A DNA stretch of 64,000 nt, taken from Microbulbifer elongatus (GTDB lineage Bacteria; Pseudomonadota; Gammaproteobacteria; Pseudomonadales; Cellvibrionaceae). The stretch is taken from contig NZ_JAIVKJ010000002.1 in the NCBI RefSeq assembly GCF_020524885.1, forward strand, positions 310,001 through 374,000. Reading direction: 5' to 3'. A program made the position numbers and the translations under genes. This document shows, in pieces, positions 45,013 through 54,730 of the stretch (position 1 is the stretch's first letter; every line of letters starts with the position of its first letter). The notes under the pieces were generated by a model. That model worked only from the letters and a program-made list of their open reading frames with translations. It was not told where the DNA came from and did not search any database.

Positions 45013-45320
45013 TTGTTGACGGAAATGTTTCTTCAGGCGCTTGCACATACTTTTTTGCAGGATTTTTTTCTATCGCGACTGGAATTTAAACCTGTCTTTT
45101 CTGGCTTTCTTGCCCCTGCTCCTTTTTCTGGATCTACTGATTTTATCGCGAAGCCCGTATGGAGCTTTTCGGTAGACTTCACAGCGTGAATGCATTCCAA
45201 TAATTTCGTTCGCAACGGAATTTTTTGACTCTTTGTGATCACTGCGAAAATTTAATCCATCCTTAAAAATTAAATGAAATTTCGCGCCAAAAAATAATAA
45301 ATGCTAATTGGAGAGAAACC
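45013..45320. other. 308-bp AT-rich leader region before the TonB-dependent receptor
   Basis: AT content rises sharply compared with the flanking genes. I see no credible ORF: a minus-strand 69-codon frame at 45033-45242 has no ribosome site or family. The region should hold the receptor promoter. AGGAG-like GGAGAG lies 9 nt before the ATG. Confidence 0.5.
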
Positions 45321-47855
45321 ATGAAGGTCCAACAAATAGTTACTTCGCTTTCCCTGGTGGCGCTGGCCGGTAGCCTGGGAATGCCTGCATTTGCGCAGAC
45401 CAGTGGCGATGCCCAGGAAGTGATTGAAGAAGTAGTTACCGTGGGGTCCAGAACCAAACCCCGTTCCGTGACCGAGTCACCGGTACCGGTGGATGTGCTC
45501 AACGCGAATGACTTGGCCAAATCTGGCAGCAGCGACATGCTCGACTTGCTGAAAGGCTCAGTCCCCTCCTTCAACGTGCATGACCAACCGATTAGCGATG
45601 CTGCGTCGATGATCCGCCCGGTCAACATGCGCGGATTGTCATCGGATTCCACCCTGATTTTGGTGAACGGCAAACGCCGTCATCGCGCTTCTGTCATTGC
45701 CTTCCAGGGCGGTGGCCTGAACGATGGTGCCCAGGGTCCCGATATTTCTGTGATCCCGAGCATCGCGCTCAAGCAGGTTGAAGTGCTGCGCGATGGTGCG
45801 GCGGCCCAGTACGGTTCCGACGCCATTGCCGGGGTGATGAACTTCGTGCTGAAGGACGACGCCGAGGGCGGTTCCCTGGAAATCAAAAGCGGCGAGTTTT
45901 TTGAAGGGGACGGCCAGACCACGACCATGTCGGGCAACTATGGCATGCCCATGACCGATTCCGGTTTCCTGAATTTAAGCTTCCAGTTGAAGAACGCTGA
46001 CGATACCTCGCGTTCTGTACAGCGCCCGGATGCGCAGGCAATGATCGACGCCGGTAATACCGCAGTGCCGGAGCCGGCGCAAATCTGGGGTTCACCCAAG
46101 ATCGAAGATGACCTGACCCTGTTTGGTAATTTCGGCATCGACCTGAAAGACGGCAGCGAAATCTATGCGTTTGCCAACTATTCCAACCGCATGGTTGACG
46201 GCGGATTTTATTACCGCAACCCGAATGGCCGTGAAGGCGTATATACCGACGGTGACGGGGTTCGACTTGTGGGCGCACTGGATGGCAATGCGGCGAGCTG
46301 CGATGCCTACCGCACCACACCAGTGGACGATGGCTCCGACATGGTGGCGTCGGGGCTGACGGCCGATGACAACTGCTTTGTGTTCAACAAAATGATTCCT
46401 GGCGGTTATACCCCGCGCTTTGTTGGCGATATTACCGACACCTCGATTACCGCGGGTCGCCGCGGTGACTTTGGCGATGGCTTCATGCAGGGTTGGGGCT
46501 ATGACGTCAGTGCTTCCGTTGGTCGCAACGAGGCGAAGTTTGGTCTGAACAACACCATCAACCCGTCGTTTGGTCCGGACAGCAAGCGCAATTTCGATAC
46601 CGGTGCCTACATCCAGTTGGAAAAGACCCTGAACTTCGACCTGCAAAAGCAGTTCGATTCTGTGAGCCTGGCCATGGGTACCGAATGGCGTGAAGAGTCA
46701 TTCCAGATCATTGCCGGTGAGGGCATGTCCTGGCAGGTAGGACCGCTGGCGGAGCAAGGCTTCAACATCGGCTCCCACGGTTTTGCCGGTTTCTCCATTG
46801 ATTCCGCGGGCACCGCAGAGCGCAGCAACTACGCGCTGTATATGGATGTCGAAAACCAGGTTACCGATGACCTGTTACTGGGCGGCGCCGTACGCTACGA
46901 GAACTTCGACACCTTCGGCGATACCGCCAACTACAAACTGGCGTTTAACTGGCGGTTGACGGATAACATCGCCTGGCGCGGTTCCCACAGCACCGGTTTC
47001 CGCGCACCGACCATGGGCCAGGCCTCTGTGGTGAATACCCAGACTTCCATCGTGGGCGGTCAACTAACCCAGGCGCAGACCCTGCCGGCTACCAAGCTGG
47101 GTGAAGCCGAATTGATGCCGGAAGAGTCCGTTAACTTCGCTACCGGTCTGGTGATGTCCGCGGGTGCTGTCGATGTGACCATCGATGCGTTTTACATCGA
47201 GGTGGAAGACCGCATTGCGTTGACCGATAACGCCGCCCCCACCGATGCCCAGCGCACGGCAATGGCGTTAGCTGGCGTGCCCAACCCGGAACTGATCGGA
47301 CAGATCAACTATTTCGCCAATGATTTCGATACCGAAACCACCGGTGTCGATGTGGTGGCAACCTACGGTGCGGAGCTGATGGGCGGTGCTACGGACTTCA
47401 GCCTGGCCTACAACTGGACCAAGACCGAGGTAAATGGCGGTGACGCCACCTGTGGCGGTGCCTTTTTGAATAACCAGGGCGAGATCTGTAAAGCGGTGCG
47501 CCTGGAGCGCGGGCTGCCTGAGCACCGGGCTTCCTTCACCATGGCGCAAAACTGGGACAAGTTCAGCGCCTTCGTGCGTGCAAACTTTTATGGTGAGTAT
47601 GTAGGGGTACACGCCGACTGGTTTGGTGAGCAGCTGGGTTCTGCATTTACCCTGGATATGGAGGCTTCCTACCAGGCAACCGAATCCATTTTCCTGACTG
47701 CCGGTGCATCCAACCTGCTTGATGAAAAGGGCGGAAAGATCGATGGCTCCATCGTCGGTGAAGCGAACAATGTACTGGGTGGCCAGTACTACGAGACTTC
47801 GCCCTACGGTATTGGTGGTGGCTTCTACTACCTGAAAGCCGGTTATGAGTTCTAA
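45321..47855 (+). CDS. TonB-dependent outer-membrane receptor
   Basis: An 844-residue receptor. The signal peptide ends at AFAQ. A TonB-box-like EEVVTVGSR follows, then the plug domain with VDVLNANDL, IRPVNMRGLSSDSTLILVNGKRRHRAS and ALKQVEVLRDGAAAQYGSDAIAGVMNFVLK. The remainder is a 22-strand barrel ending in an aromatic residue (AGYEF). Four Cys in two loops may form disulfides. It belongs to the broad siderophore/carbohydrate receptor class; the substrate is not readable. Confidence 0.94.
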   Translation: MKVQQIVTSLSLVALAGSLGMPAFAQTSGDAQEVIEEVVTVGSRTKPRSVTESPVPVDVLNANDLAKSGSSDMLDLLKGSVPSFNVHDQPISDAASMIRPVNMRGLSSDSTLILVNGKRRHRASVIAFQGGGLNDGAQGPDISVIPSIALKQVEVLRDGAAAQYGSDAIAGVMNFVLKDDAEGGSLEIKSGEFFEGDGQTTTMSGNYGMPMTDSGFLNLSFQLKNADDTSRSVQRPDAQAMIDAGNTAVPEPAQIWGSPKIEDDLTLFGNFGIDLKDGSEIYAFANYSNRMVDGGFYYRNPNGREGVYTDGDGVRLVGALDGNAASCDAYRTTPVDDGSDMVASGLTADDNCFVFNKMIPGGYTPRFVGDITDTSITAGRRGDFGDGFMQGWGYDVSASVGRNEAKFGLNNTINPSFGPDSKRNFDTGAYIQLEKTLNFDLQKQFDSVSLAMGTEWREESFQIIAGEGMSWQVGPLAEQGFNIGSHGFAGFSIDSAGTAERSNYALYMDVENQVTDDLLLGGAVRYENFDTFGDTANYKLAFNWRLTDNIAWRGSHSTGFRAPTMGQASVVNTQTSIVGGQLTQAQTLPATKLGEAELMPEESVNFATGLVMSAGAVDVTIDAFYIEVEDRIALTDNAAPTDAQRTAMALAGVPNPELIGQINYFANDFDTETTGVDVVATYGAELMGGATDFSLAYNWTKTEVNGGDATCGGAFLNNQGEICKAVRLERGLPEHRASFTMAQNWDKFSAFVRANFYGEYVGVHADWFGEQLGSAFTLDMEASYQATESIFLTAGASNLLDEKGGKIDGSIVGEANNVLGGQYYETSPYGIGGGFYYLKAGYEF

Positions 47856-47880
47856 ACTTTTTCGCTGTTTTGGAGGTTAA

Positions 47881-47908
47881 AAAAAAGCGCCCCGAGGGGC
47901 GCTTTTTT
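47881..47908. terminator. Bidirectional terminator
   Basis: AAAAAAGCGCCCC pairs with GGGGCGCTTTTTT around a GA-containing loop. It serves the receptor gene on the plus strand and typA on the minus strand. Confidence 0.85.
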
Positions 47909-47922
47909 ATTTTCCCGAAGAA

Positions 47923-49731
47923 TTACTTCTTCGCACGCTTGCGCATGTTTTCCTGCAGGATCTTTTTGCGAATCCGGATGCTTTCCGGAGTCACTTCCAC
48001 CAGTTCGTCGTCTTCGATGAACTCCAGCGCCTGCTCCAGGGTGTGACGGATGGGCGGTGACAGGGTCAGCGCGTCGTCGGTACCGGAGGCGCGCACGTTG
48101 GTGAGCTGTTTGGCCTTGGTGGGGTTAACCACCAGATCGTTACCGCGGGAGTGAATGCCAATCACCTGGCCTTCATACACTTCCTCACCGTGGCCCAGGA
48201 ACAGGCGACCGCGATCCTGCAGTGCGAACAGGCCGTAGGCCAGGGTCTTGCCCTTGGTCATGGAGACCAGCACACCGTTGATACGCTTGGCCACGTCTCC
48301 CAGCTTCACCGGACCGTAGTGGTCGAAGATGCTGGTCATGATGCCGGAGCCGCTGGTGATGGTCAGGAACTGGTTACGGAAACCGATCATGCCGCGGGAC
48401 GGTACGATGAAGGTCAGGCGCACACGGCCCTTGCCGTCCGGTTCCATGTTGGTCAGGTCGGCCTTGCGCAGACCCAGCTCTTCCATGATTGGACCCTGGT
48501 GCTGCTCTTCAACGTCGATCACTACCTGCTCGTAGGGCTCCTGTACCTCGCCATCTACGATCTTCTGTACTACTTCCGGGCGGGAAACACCCAGCTCGAA
48601 ACCTTCGCGGCGCATGGACTCGATCAGTACCGACAGGTGCAGTTCACCACGGCCGGATACCTTGAACTTGTCCGGGGAATCGCCCTGCTCTACACGCAGT
48701 GCCACGTTGTGAATCAGTTCCTGGTCCAGGCGGTCCTTGATATTACGCGAGGTAACGTACTTGCCTTCTTTGCCGGCGAACGGAGAGTCGTTCACCTGGA
48801 AGGTCATGCTCACGGTGGGCTCGTCCACTGACAGTGCCGGCAGAGCCTCCGGGTGGTCCGGGTTACAAAGGGTATCGGAGATGTTCAGGTCGCCTACACC
48901 AGTAATACATACGATGTCGCCGGCGCTGGCCTGATCTACTTCCACGCGCTCCAGGCCCAGGTAACCCATGACCTGAAGCACCTTGGCTTTGCGCTTGTTC
49001 TCGTCGCGGTCGAGGATCACTACCTGCTGGTTTGGCTTCAGGGTGCCGCGCTTGATACGGCCGACACCGATCACGCCTACGTAGCTGTTGTAGTCCAGTG
49101 CGGAGATCTGCATCTGGAATGGGCCATCCAGGTCAACCTTGGGCGGTTCAACCTTGTCGACGATCATCTGGAACAGCGGCGTCATGTCGTCGGCCATATC
49201 GGTCTCATCGAGACCGGCGATACCGTTCAGTGCGGAGGCATAGATGACCGGGAAGTCCAACTGCTCTTCGGTGGCGCCGAGGCTGTCGAACAGGTCGAAC
49301 ACCTGATCCATCACCCAGTCCGGACGCGCGCCCGGGCGGTCGATCTTGTTGATTACCACAATCGGGTTCAGGCCCTGTTCAAAGGCTTTGGAGGTCACGA
49401 AACGGGTTTGCGGCATGGGGCCGTCCACCGCGTCTACTAACAGCAGTACCGAGTCCACCATGGACAGTACGCGCTCTACCTCACCGCCGAAGTCGGCGTG
49501 CCCGGGGGTGTCCACGATGTTGATGCGGTAATCGTTCCAGCGGATCGCGGTGTTCTTGGCGAGGATGGTAATACCGCGCTCTTTTTCCTGGTCGTTGGAG
49601 TCCATCACGCGCTCGGAGTCGGCGCTGCGGCGGTCGAGGGTGCCGGACTGCTGCAGCAGCTTGTCTACCAGGGTGGTTTTGCCGTGGTCAACGTGGGCGA
49701 TGATCGCGATATTGCGAAGATTGTCTATCAC
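47923..49731 (-). CDS. typA: Ribosome-associated GTPase TypA/BipA
   Basis: A 602-residue translational GTPase involved in ribosome assembly and stress responses. The G1 motif is [15 protein letters not shown], with G3 [12 protein letters not shown] and G4 NKIDRPGA. Domains II, III and V and the TypA-specific C-terminal part ([38 protein letters not shown]) follow. It starts [24 protein letters not shown] on the minus strand lies about 130 nt upstream. Confidence 0.97.
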   Translation of the reverse strand: MIDNLRNIAIIAHVDHGKTTLVDKLLQQSGTLDRRSADSERVMDSNDQEKERGITILAKNTAIRWNDYRINIVDTPGHADFGGEVERVLSMVDSVLLLVDAVDGPMPQTRFVTSKAFEQGLNPIVVINKIDRPGARPDWVMDQVFDLFDSLGATEEQLDFPVIYASALNGIAGLDETDMADDMTPLFQMIVDKVEPPKVDLDGPFQMQISALDYNSYVGVIGVGRIKRGTLKPNQQVVILDRDENKRKAKVLQVMGYLGLERVEVDQASAGDIVCITGVGDLNISDTLCNPDHPEALPALSVDEPTVSMTFQVNDSPFAGKEGKYVTSRNIKDRLDQELIHNVALRVEQGDSPDKFKVSGRGELHLSVLIESMRREGFELGVSRPEVVQKIVDGEVQEPYEQVVIDVEEQHQGPIMEELGLRKADLTNMEPDGKGRVRLTFIVPSRGMIGFRNQFLTITSGSGIMTSIFDHYGPVKLGDVAKRINGVLVSMTKGKTLAYGLFALQDRGRLFLGHGEEVYEGQVIGIHSRGNDLVVNPTKAKQLTNVRASGTDDALTLSPPIRHTLEQALEFIEDDELVEVTPESIRIRKKILQENMRKRAKK

Positions 49732-50145
49732 TAGGGGCCTCTGGGCGTAATGCGTGATTGGGCGTGGCGCTCACTTCTAGAGTGTGGCCACACCGGAGAA
49801 TTTTGTTAGGCGGGGGCTGGGCTGAGGGGTAAAACAGCGGCTATCCGGCCAAGGCGCGCGCATTATAGAGGTGAAGTGTGGCAATTGGGAGTCGAATTGG
49901 CGGAAATTTGTGCGGTTTCGGGATTGAGAGGGCGCTTTTTTAGCCCTGGCGCAGGGCAAAGCCGGGGCGCCCTCGATGAATAACTTAGGGTTTTACAGCC
50001 TATATGTGATGCAGAACGGTCATTGGTGCTCTATCTGGCCAAATAAAAGCAACAAGTTCCCGTCAGCGTGCCATATGGTTGAACGGCTGGTCACTGTTCC
50101 CGATGCGGACTGTTGTCGAGTGAGCGGTATTGACTGCGCTTTTTT
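49732..50145. other. 414-bp intergenic region upstream of typA
   Basis: It contains TATAAT on the minus strand (49862-49867), a likely typA -10 with a poor -35. There is also a nested structure: GAGGGCGC (49928-49935) with GCGCCCTC (49967-49974) enclosing GCCCT/AGGGC (49943-49957). No convincing gene is seen in the rest; the mltF-like stop is at its right border. Confidence 0.5.
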
Positions 50146-52632
50146 TCAAGGCGAAAGGCTTGCCTGCTGATTCACCACCCCGATTAATGTCGGGGCGCAG
50201 CGTCCCGGGGAGTCACGTAGCCACTCGGGCCAGGCCGACGCAATCGCACAGTGGATGGCGCCAACTTCCTGCTGCCGCTGGTAGGCCTCCAGTAATGCCG
50301 CATAGGTGCGGAAGCGCTGTGAAATCTTGCGCACGTAGTCATAAGGCTCTCGGCCCCGGGCGTATCCATAGCGCGCCTTGGAGTAATATTTTTTCTCCGA
50401 AAGCAGCAGCATGGCCTTCTCCACATTATTGAACCAGACTTTTCGGTCCCAGCCCTTCTCTTCTGCAAGGTCCTGCGCATCGTAGACGTGCCCCAACCCG
50501 GCGTTATAGGAGGCGAGGGTAAACCACATCTTGTTTTCCGGGCTGATGCCCTTGTCTTCAAATTTGCGGTGTAGCCAATTCAAATATTTCAGGCCAGCGC
50601 GCACGCTGGTTTCTGGGTCAAACAGATTTTTTTCGCCAACCTGCTTTCCGGTATCGGGCATTACTTGCATCAGGCCCCGCGCCCCGACCCAGGATTTGGC
50701 CTTGGGGTTGAAGGTGCTTTCCTGAAACATCTGCGCCACGACCAGACGCCAGTCGAAGTCGTATTCATCAGCATATTTTTTCACGAGTTTGTCAAACGGC
50801 GATATTTCGCCCTTTTCACTCAACGTTTTGATTTCGTCACGGGTGCGTTTCGGCTCGTCGAAATATTTGTGGTATAGGATTTCGCGCAGTTTGACGATCT
50901 TGGGATCGTTAAAAAATTTGGTCACCGCTTCCAGTAGTTTCGGGTTGCTTTCGCGCACCATCCACGCATAGTTATTCTCTTCAACATGCAGGTCGAAAAT
51001 GTTGACCACATCATCGCGCCAGTGGTGCTCCAGGCGTACGGTTATGTCGTCGGCGATGGTCAGGTCATATTCCCCGTCCGCAACGCGGTCAAGAATTTGT
51101 GGGATGGTGAGCTCCTCGGGCACCAGGGTGATGTCGATCTTGAGTTCCTTTAACTCGGGATGCTCTGCGAGCAGCTCCATCAACAGTTCGAACTGGCTAC
51201 TTGAGCGCAACAAATGAATGCTGCGGCCATTCAAGTCTTCCAATTTCTCGATCTTGTCGTCGGGGCGGCCAACCAGGGATACCGCTTCCTTCATGTAGGG
51301 CGGCCCAAAATCCATGCCCGCTGCATCCCGCGCCTTGGTCGCAGAAATCAGGCTTGCCGCCACATCGGCCTTGCCATCCCGGACCATGGTGAAAATTTCT
51401 TTGTGCGTGGGTGCGACGATGATTTCAAGTCGCACATTAAGGGACTTGGCAAATTTTTGCAGAAGTTCATATTCATAACCCATCACCCTTCCCTTCCACA
51501 TAAAATAGGTGCCCGGGTGGTTGCGGGTTACCGCGCGCAATACGCCGCGTTCCTTGATTTTATCCAGGTCACCCAGGTGGCGTGTGTAGGGGTTGGTGAG
51601 TTTGATGTCGCGTATTGCTGCATTCAATGCTTCTTTTAACTGTGGTGAATTCTTGCGGATGCCAATCGTCAGCGGGTCTTCCCTTTCGAACACAATATTT
51701 TTCTTTAGGTCTTCACGGAACTGGTGAACGAGGTCGAAGATCTGCTCATCAATAACCGTAAAGTCGATACGCCCAAGTGCTACATCAAGCGCTAGCTCAA
51801 CGTAATTTTTTTCTACAACCTCCAGCTTTAATCCGGGATACTGCTTCGCCAGCTCGCGCCCGCGCGTTTCGAATACGGTGCCCCTGGTTACGGCAAGGGT
51901 TTTGCCTGCCAAATCGTCTCCGGGCTTGACTTCAGCTATATCGGTTTTGGATATCAAGGTATCGTGGGTCGATCCCAGCGGGCGGGTAAAATCAATGAGT
52001 TCTGCGCGCTCTTGGGTTGGCACCAGGTTGTTGGCGATCATATCGCCCTTTCCCGCGATGAGACTGGGGATGAGCTGATCGAAACTGTTTACGATCAATA
52101 CGACAGGTTCGAGCCCCAAAATCTCGGCCTTTTGCTTTGCCAGTTCGATCTCGATGTCCTGCTGGGTTGCCGCGCGGTGGAGCGAATCCGTATTGGCGAC
52201 GTCGATAAGAATACGCAGCTTCCCGCGCTTGCGAAGCGCGTCCAGGTCGCCCTTCTCGATGTAGTTATTAAACGCGCCAATGGGGTATTCACCGGTAGTG
52301 TCCGGCGCCCAGTCCGCGGTCGGGCGCAAGTCATTTTTTTCCGCCGGTTCGCCGGTGAATATGGTGCCGGGCTGGCTTTCCTGCGCTGTCTCCTCTGAAT
52401 CCTGCGTCTCCTGCGCTTCTTTTGCCTCGGTTGCTTGCTTGGCAGCCTCGGCGATAGGCACGGTAGACGGGGGCGCTTCGGCAGGTTCAGTGCCGGCGGG
52501 CCCCTTTTCCCGAGCTTCGGCTCCGTCGTTTCGCGGGCTGGTCGAATTTTCCGCCGGCCGGTCGCAACCCGCCACCGCAATCAATACGCAGAGCACACAG
52601 AGACCTGTGAATGCCCGCAGGTACTTTCGCAT
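50146..52632 (-). CDS. MltF-like lytic transglycosylase with two solute-binding domains
   Basis: An 828-residue lipoprotein (lipobox VAGC near residue 22). After a Pro/Glu/Ala linker come two periplasmic solute-binding (SBP_bac_3) domains, at about 135-360 (KLRILIDVANT) and about 361-610 (VLRAVTRNHPGTYFMWKGRVMGYEYEL). An SLT lysozyme-like domain follows from about 615, with catalytic Glu at about 638 in MFQESTFNP, then GARGLMQVMPDTG and LASYNAGLGHV. It cleaves peptidoglycan to anhydromuramyl products. E. coli MltF has one binding domain, so the duplication is unusual. ATG 52632 is preferred over an upstream GTG/ATG. Confidence 0.9.
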   Translation of the reverse strand: MRKYLRAFTGLCVLCVLIAVAGCDRPAENSTSPRNDGAEAREKGPAGTEPAEAPPSTVPIAEAAKQATEAKEAQETQDSEETAQESQPGTIFTGEPAEKNDLRPTADWAPDTTGEYPIGAFNNYIEKGDLDALRKRGKLRILIDVANTDSLHRAATQQDIEIELAKQKAEILGLEPVVLIVNSFDQLIPSLIAGKGDMIANNLVPTQERAELIDFTRPLGSTHDTLISKTDIAEVKPGDDLAGKTLAVTRGTVFETRGRELAKQYPGLKLEVVEKNYVELALDVALGRIDFTVIDEQIFDLVHQFREDLKKNIVFEREDPLTIGIRKNSPQLKEALNAAIRDIKLTNPYTRHLGDLDKIKERGVLRAVTRNHPGTYFMWKGRVMGYEYELLQKFAKSLNVRLEIIVAPTHKEIFTMVRDGKADVAASLISATKARDAAGMDFGPPYMKEAVSLVGRPDDKIEKLEDLNGRSIHLLRSSSQFELLMELLAEHPELKELKIDITLVPEELTIPQILDRVADGEYDLTIADDITVRLEHHWRDDVVNIFDLHVEENNYAWMVRESNPKLLEAVTKFFNDPKIVKLREILYHKYFDEPKRTRDEIKTLSEKGEISPFDKLVKKYADEYDFDWRLVVAQMFQESTFNPKAKSWVGARGLMQVMPDTGKQVGEKNLFDPETSVRAGLKYLNWLHRKFEDKGISPENKMWFTLASYNAGLGHVYDAQDLAEEKGWDRKVWFNNVEKAMLLLSEKKYYSKARYGYARGREPYDYVRKISQRFRTYAALLEAYQRQQEVGAIHCAIASAWPEWLRDSPGRCAPTLIGVVNQQASLSP

Positions 52633-52796
52633 CTGCCCTTTCCACATCACTTAAACGAATATTTTTAGTTTAGTCATAGGGGCCCAGTCCGCCTGTGGAT
52701 GGCTAACAATTTGGCTTGTGGGGTGGGGCGAAGTGGCGCGAGGCAGTGCCGATGACTGATGTTCTCCATGGAGTCGAGTCGCCAGTTTGCGCTTGC

Positions 52797-52810
52797 TACA
52801 AACTGTTACA
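52797..52810 (+). promoter_or_regulatory. RstA-box-like site 1
   Basis: TACAAACTGTTACA. It agrees with the E. coli RstA box TACATNTNGTTACA at 10 of 12 fixed positions and lies 120 bp before the TIGR03032 start. Two closely matching sites are at 58005 and 58208. Confidence 0.55.
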
Positions 52811-52929
52811 GTTGATCTCGCCGGTCACGTTGTTAGCCGCGGTAAAGTCTCATGTGGCTGAAAACTGGCCAGCGAGAATAATGACCGAGTCCGCACCTGC
52901 GGGCCTAAAAGCAACACCGTGGTATCGAA

Positions 52930-54132
52930 ATGAGTGACGCAGAAGTAACCGCCGAAGCCGAAGTGCAGCCGGCAGACAATCAGGTAGAAAACACCGCGCA
53001 GCAGCCGCAACAATCTACTGAAGCCACCGAACCGACCGAGCCCACCGCCGGTGAGCCGCAAAAGGCCAAGCCCGAGCCGGTGCGTAAGTCTTGTTCCTCG
53101 GGCCTCGCCCAGTGGATGCACCAGAGCCAGCTTTCTATCGCCTTTACTTCGTACCAGTCCGGCCGTGTCTACATGGTCGGTGCCGAGCCCGGCGGCAAAC
53201 TGTCATTCCATGAGCGTATTTTCCAGCGCGCCATGGGCATTGTGGGCAACCGCAAGCGCATTTATATGGGCGGCCTGTACCAGGTGTGGCGTTTTGAAAA
53301 CGTGCTACAGCCGGGACAGGTGGCCAACAAGATCTTCGACGCCTGTTACGTACCGCGCAACGCGCAGTTCACCGGTGAGGTGGATATTCACGAGCTGGGT
53401 ATCCAGAAAGACGGCAAGATCATTTTCGTCAACACCAAGTACAACTGCCTGGCCGAGCCGAGCCTGACCCACAGCTTCCGCGTGATCTGGAAGCCGGAGT
53501 TCATCAGCAAGATCGTGCCGGAAGATCGCTGCCATCTGAATGGCCTGGCAATGGTGGACGGCAAACCCAAATACGTCACCGCAGTGTGCAAGTCCGACAC
53601 CATCGACGGCTGGCGCGAGCGCCGCGACAACGGCGGTATCATTATCGACGTCGAGACCAACGAGATTGTGTGTGAAGGCCTGTCCATGCCGCACTCGCCG
53701 CGTTGGGCCAATGGCAAGCTGTGGGTATTGAACAGCGGTACCGGCTACCTGGGTTATGTGGATTTCAAAACCAAATCCTTCGTGCCGCACACCTTCTGCC
53801 CGGGCTTTATGCGCGGCCTTCAGATTCACGGCGACCACGCCATCGTCGGCCTTTCCAAGCCGCGCTACGAGCGCTTTGAAGGCCTGCAGCTGGATCAGAA
53901 CCTCGCCGACAAGGACTCCGAGGCTTGGTGCGGCGTGCAGTTTATCAACCTTAAGACCGGCACCGTGGACCACTGGATTCGCCTGGATGGCCCGGTAACC
54001 GAGCTGTTCGACCTGACCGTGCTGCCCGGCGTGCGCTGCCCGATGGGGATTGGCCAGCAGAGCAAGGAAAACCTGACCATGGTGACCTACGAGGACGCTA
54101 CGGGAACCTCGGCCAGCACAGTCGCTAACTAA
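52930..54132 (+). CDS. TIGR03032 family protein
   Basis: A 400-residue protein. Residues 1-55 are a disordered Glu/Pro/Thr linker. The TIGR03032 domain follows (beta-propeller-like repeats: RKRIYMGGLYQVWRFEN, DIHELGIQKDGKIIFVNTKYNCLAE, DRCHLNGLAMVDGKPKYVTAV, LPHSPRWANGKLWVLNSGTGYLG-like blocks). No signal peptide is seen. The function of the family is unknown. The next gene follows after 2 nt, and an RstA-like box lies upstream. Confidence 0.85.
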   Translation: MSDAEVTAEAEVQPADNQVENTAQQPQQSTEATEPTEPTAGEPQKAKPEPVRKSCSSGLAQWMHQSQLSIAFTSYQSGRVYMVGAEPGGKLSFHERIFQRAMGIVGNRKRIYMGGLYQVWRFENVLQPGQVANKIFDACYVPRNAQFTGEVDIHELGIQKDGKIIFVNTKYNCLAEPSLTHSFRVIWKPEFISKIVPEDRCHLNGLAMVDGKPKYVTAVCKSDTIDGWRERRDNGGIIIDVETNEIVCEGLSMPHSPRWANGKLWVLNSGTGYLGYVDFKTKSFVPHTFCPGFMRGLQIHGDHAIVGLSKPRYERFEGLQLDQNLADKDSEAWCGVQFINLKTGTVDHWIRLDGPVTELFDLTVLPGVRCPMGIGQQSKENLTMVTYEDATGTSASTVAN

Positions 54133-54134
54133 AA

Positions 54135-54692
54135 ATGCAGGGGAAATACGAGCGGGTAGCGGACTACAACGGTTACGAGCTACTGGACGTCTACCGCAGG
54201 CTAACCTCCGAAGATATTCGGGCGGTGATCGAATTTTGGCAGCGCAACAATGCGCTGCCAAAAGGTCTTACGGAACGTGAGCTGAATCGTCGTGCTAACC
54301 AGGTGGTGGTAGCAGTGGTGCGCGATGGCGTCATCACCGCCCTTACCTCCGTGTATGTAGACCGCGCGCCGCTGGACCGGCAGCAATACTATTTCTACCG
54401 AAAATTCGTTCAGCCCGGCCATCGCATTTACCTGATGTGGCGGGAGATGCTCGCGCAGAGTTACACCATCTTAAAGGCCTGGGAGCCCAGGTTCTTGCCG
54501 AGCAAGCCGCTAGGCATCATCGTGGTGCCGGAGAACCGAAAGCTCACCCGCCGCAGTGTGCTAAGAGCGGGCAACAAAATCGGATTCTTTACCGTGGGCT
54601 TCCTGCCCAATGGTGATCCAGTGTATGGGCGAAAATTCGATGAGTCGGTGACAGAGAATCTCTCTGCGCAGGACGTCGCCCAGAGCGGGTAA
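54135..54692 (+). CDS. Hypothetical protein, GNAT-like fold
   Basis: A 185-residue protein two bases after the TIGR03032 stop, so co-translated with it. A strand-rich start (VVVAVVRDGVITALTSVYV), a helix (YLMWREMLAQSYTIL) and PENRKLTRRSVLRAGNKIGFFTVGF recall acetyltransferase core motifs, but no clean acetyl-CoA motif can be claimed. It is basic in the middle and has no signal peptide. Function unknown. Confidence 0.65.
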   Translation: MQGKYERVADYNGYELLDVYRRLTSEDIRAVIEFWQRNNALPKGLTERELNRRANQVVVAVVRDGVITALTSVYVDRAPLDRQQYYFYRKFVQPGHRIYLMWREMLAQSYTILKAWEPRFLPSKPLGIIVVPENRKLTRRSVLRAGNKIGFFTVGFLPNGDPVYGRKFDESVTENLSAQDVAQSG

Positions 54693-54730
54693 ATTCTCGT
54701 CGCTACGCGCGCGCTCAGGGCTGAGCGGGG

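Noticed and set aside
45033-45242. A 69-codon minus-strand frame in the leader of the TonB-dependent receptor
   Set aside because: Lys/Ser-rich random composition in AT-rich DNA, no start signals.
49976-50170. A 64-codon plus-strand frame upstream of typA
   Set aside because: No ribosome site or family; it overlaps the end of the mltF-like gene.
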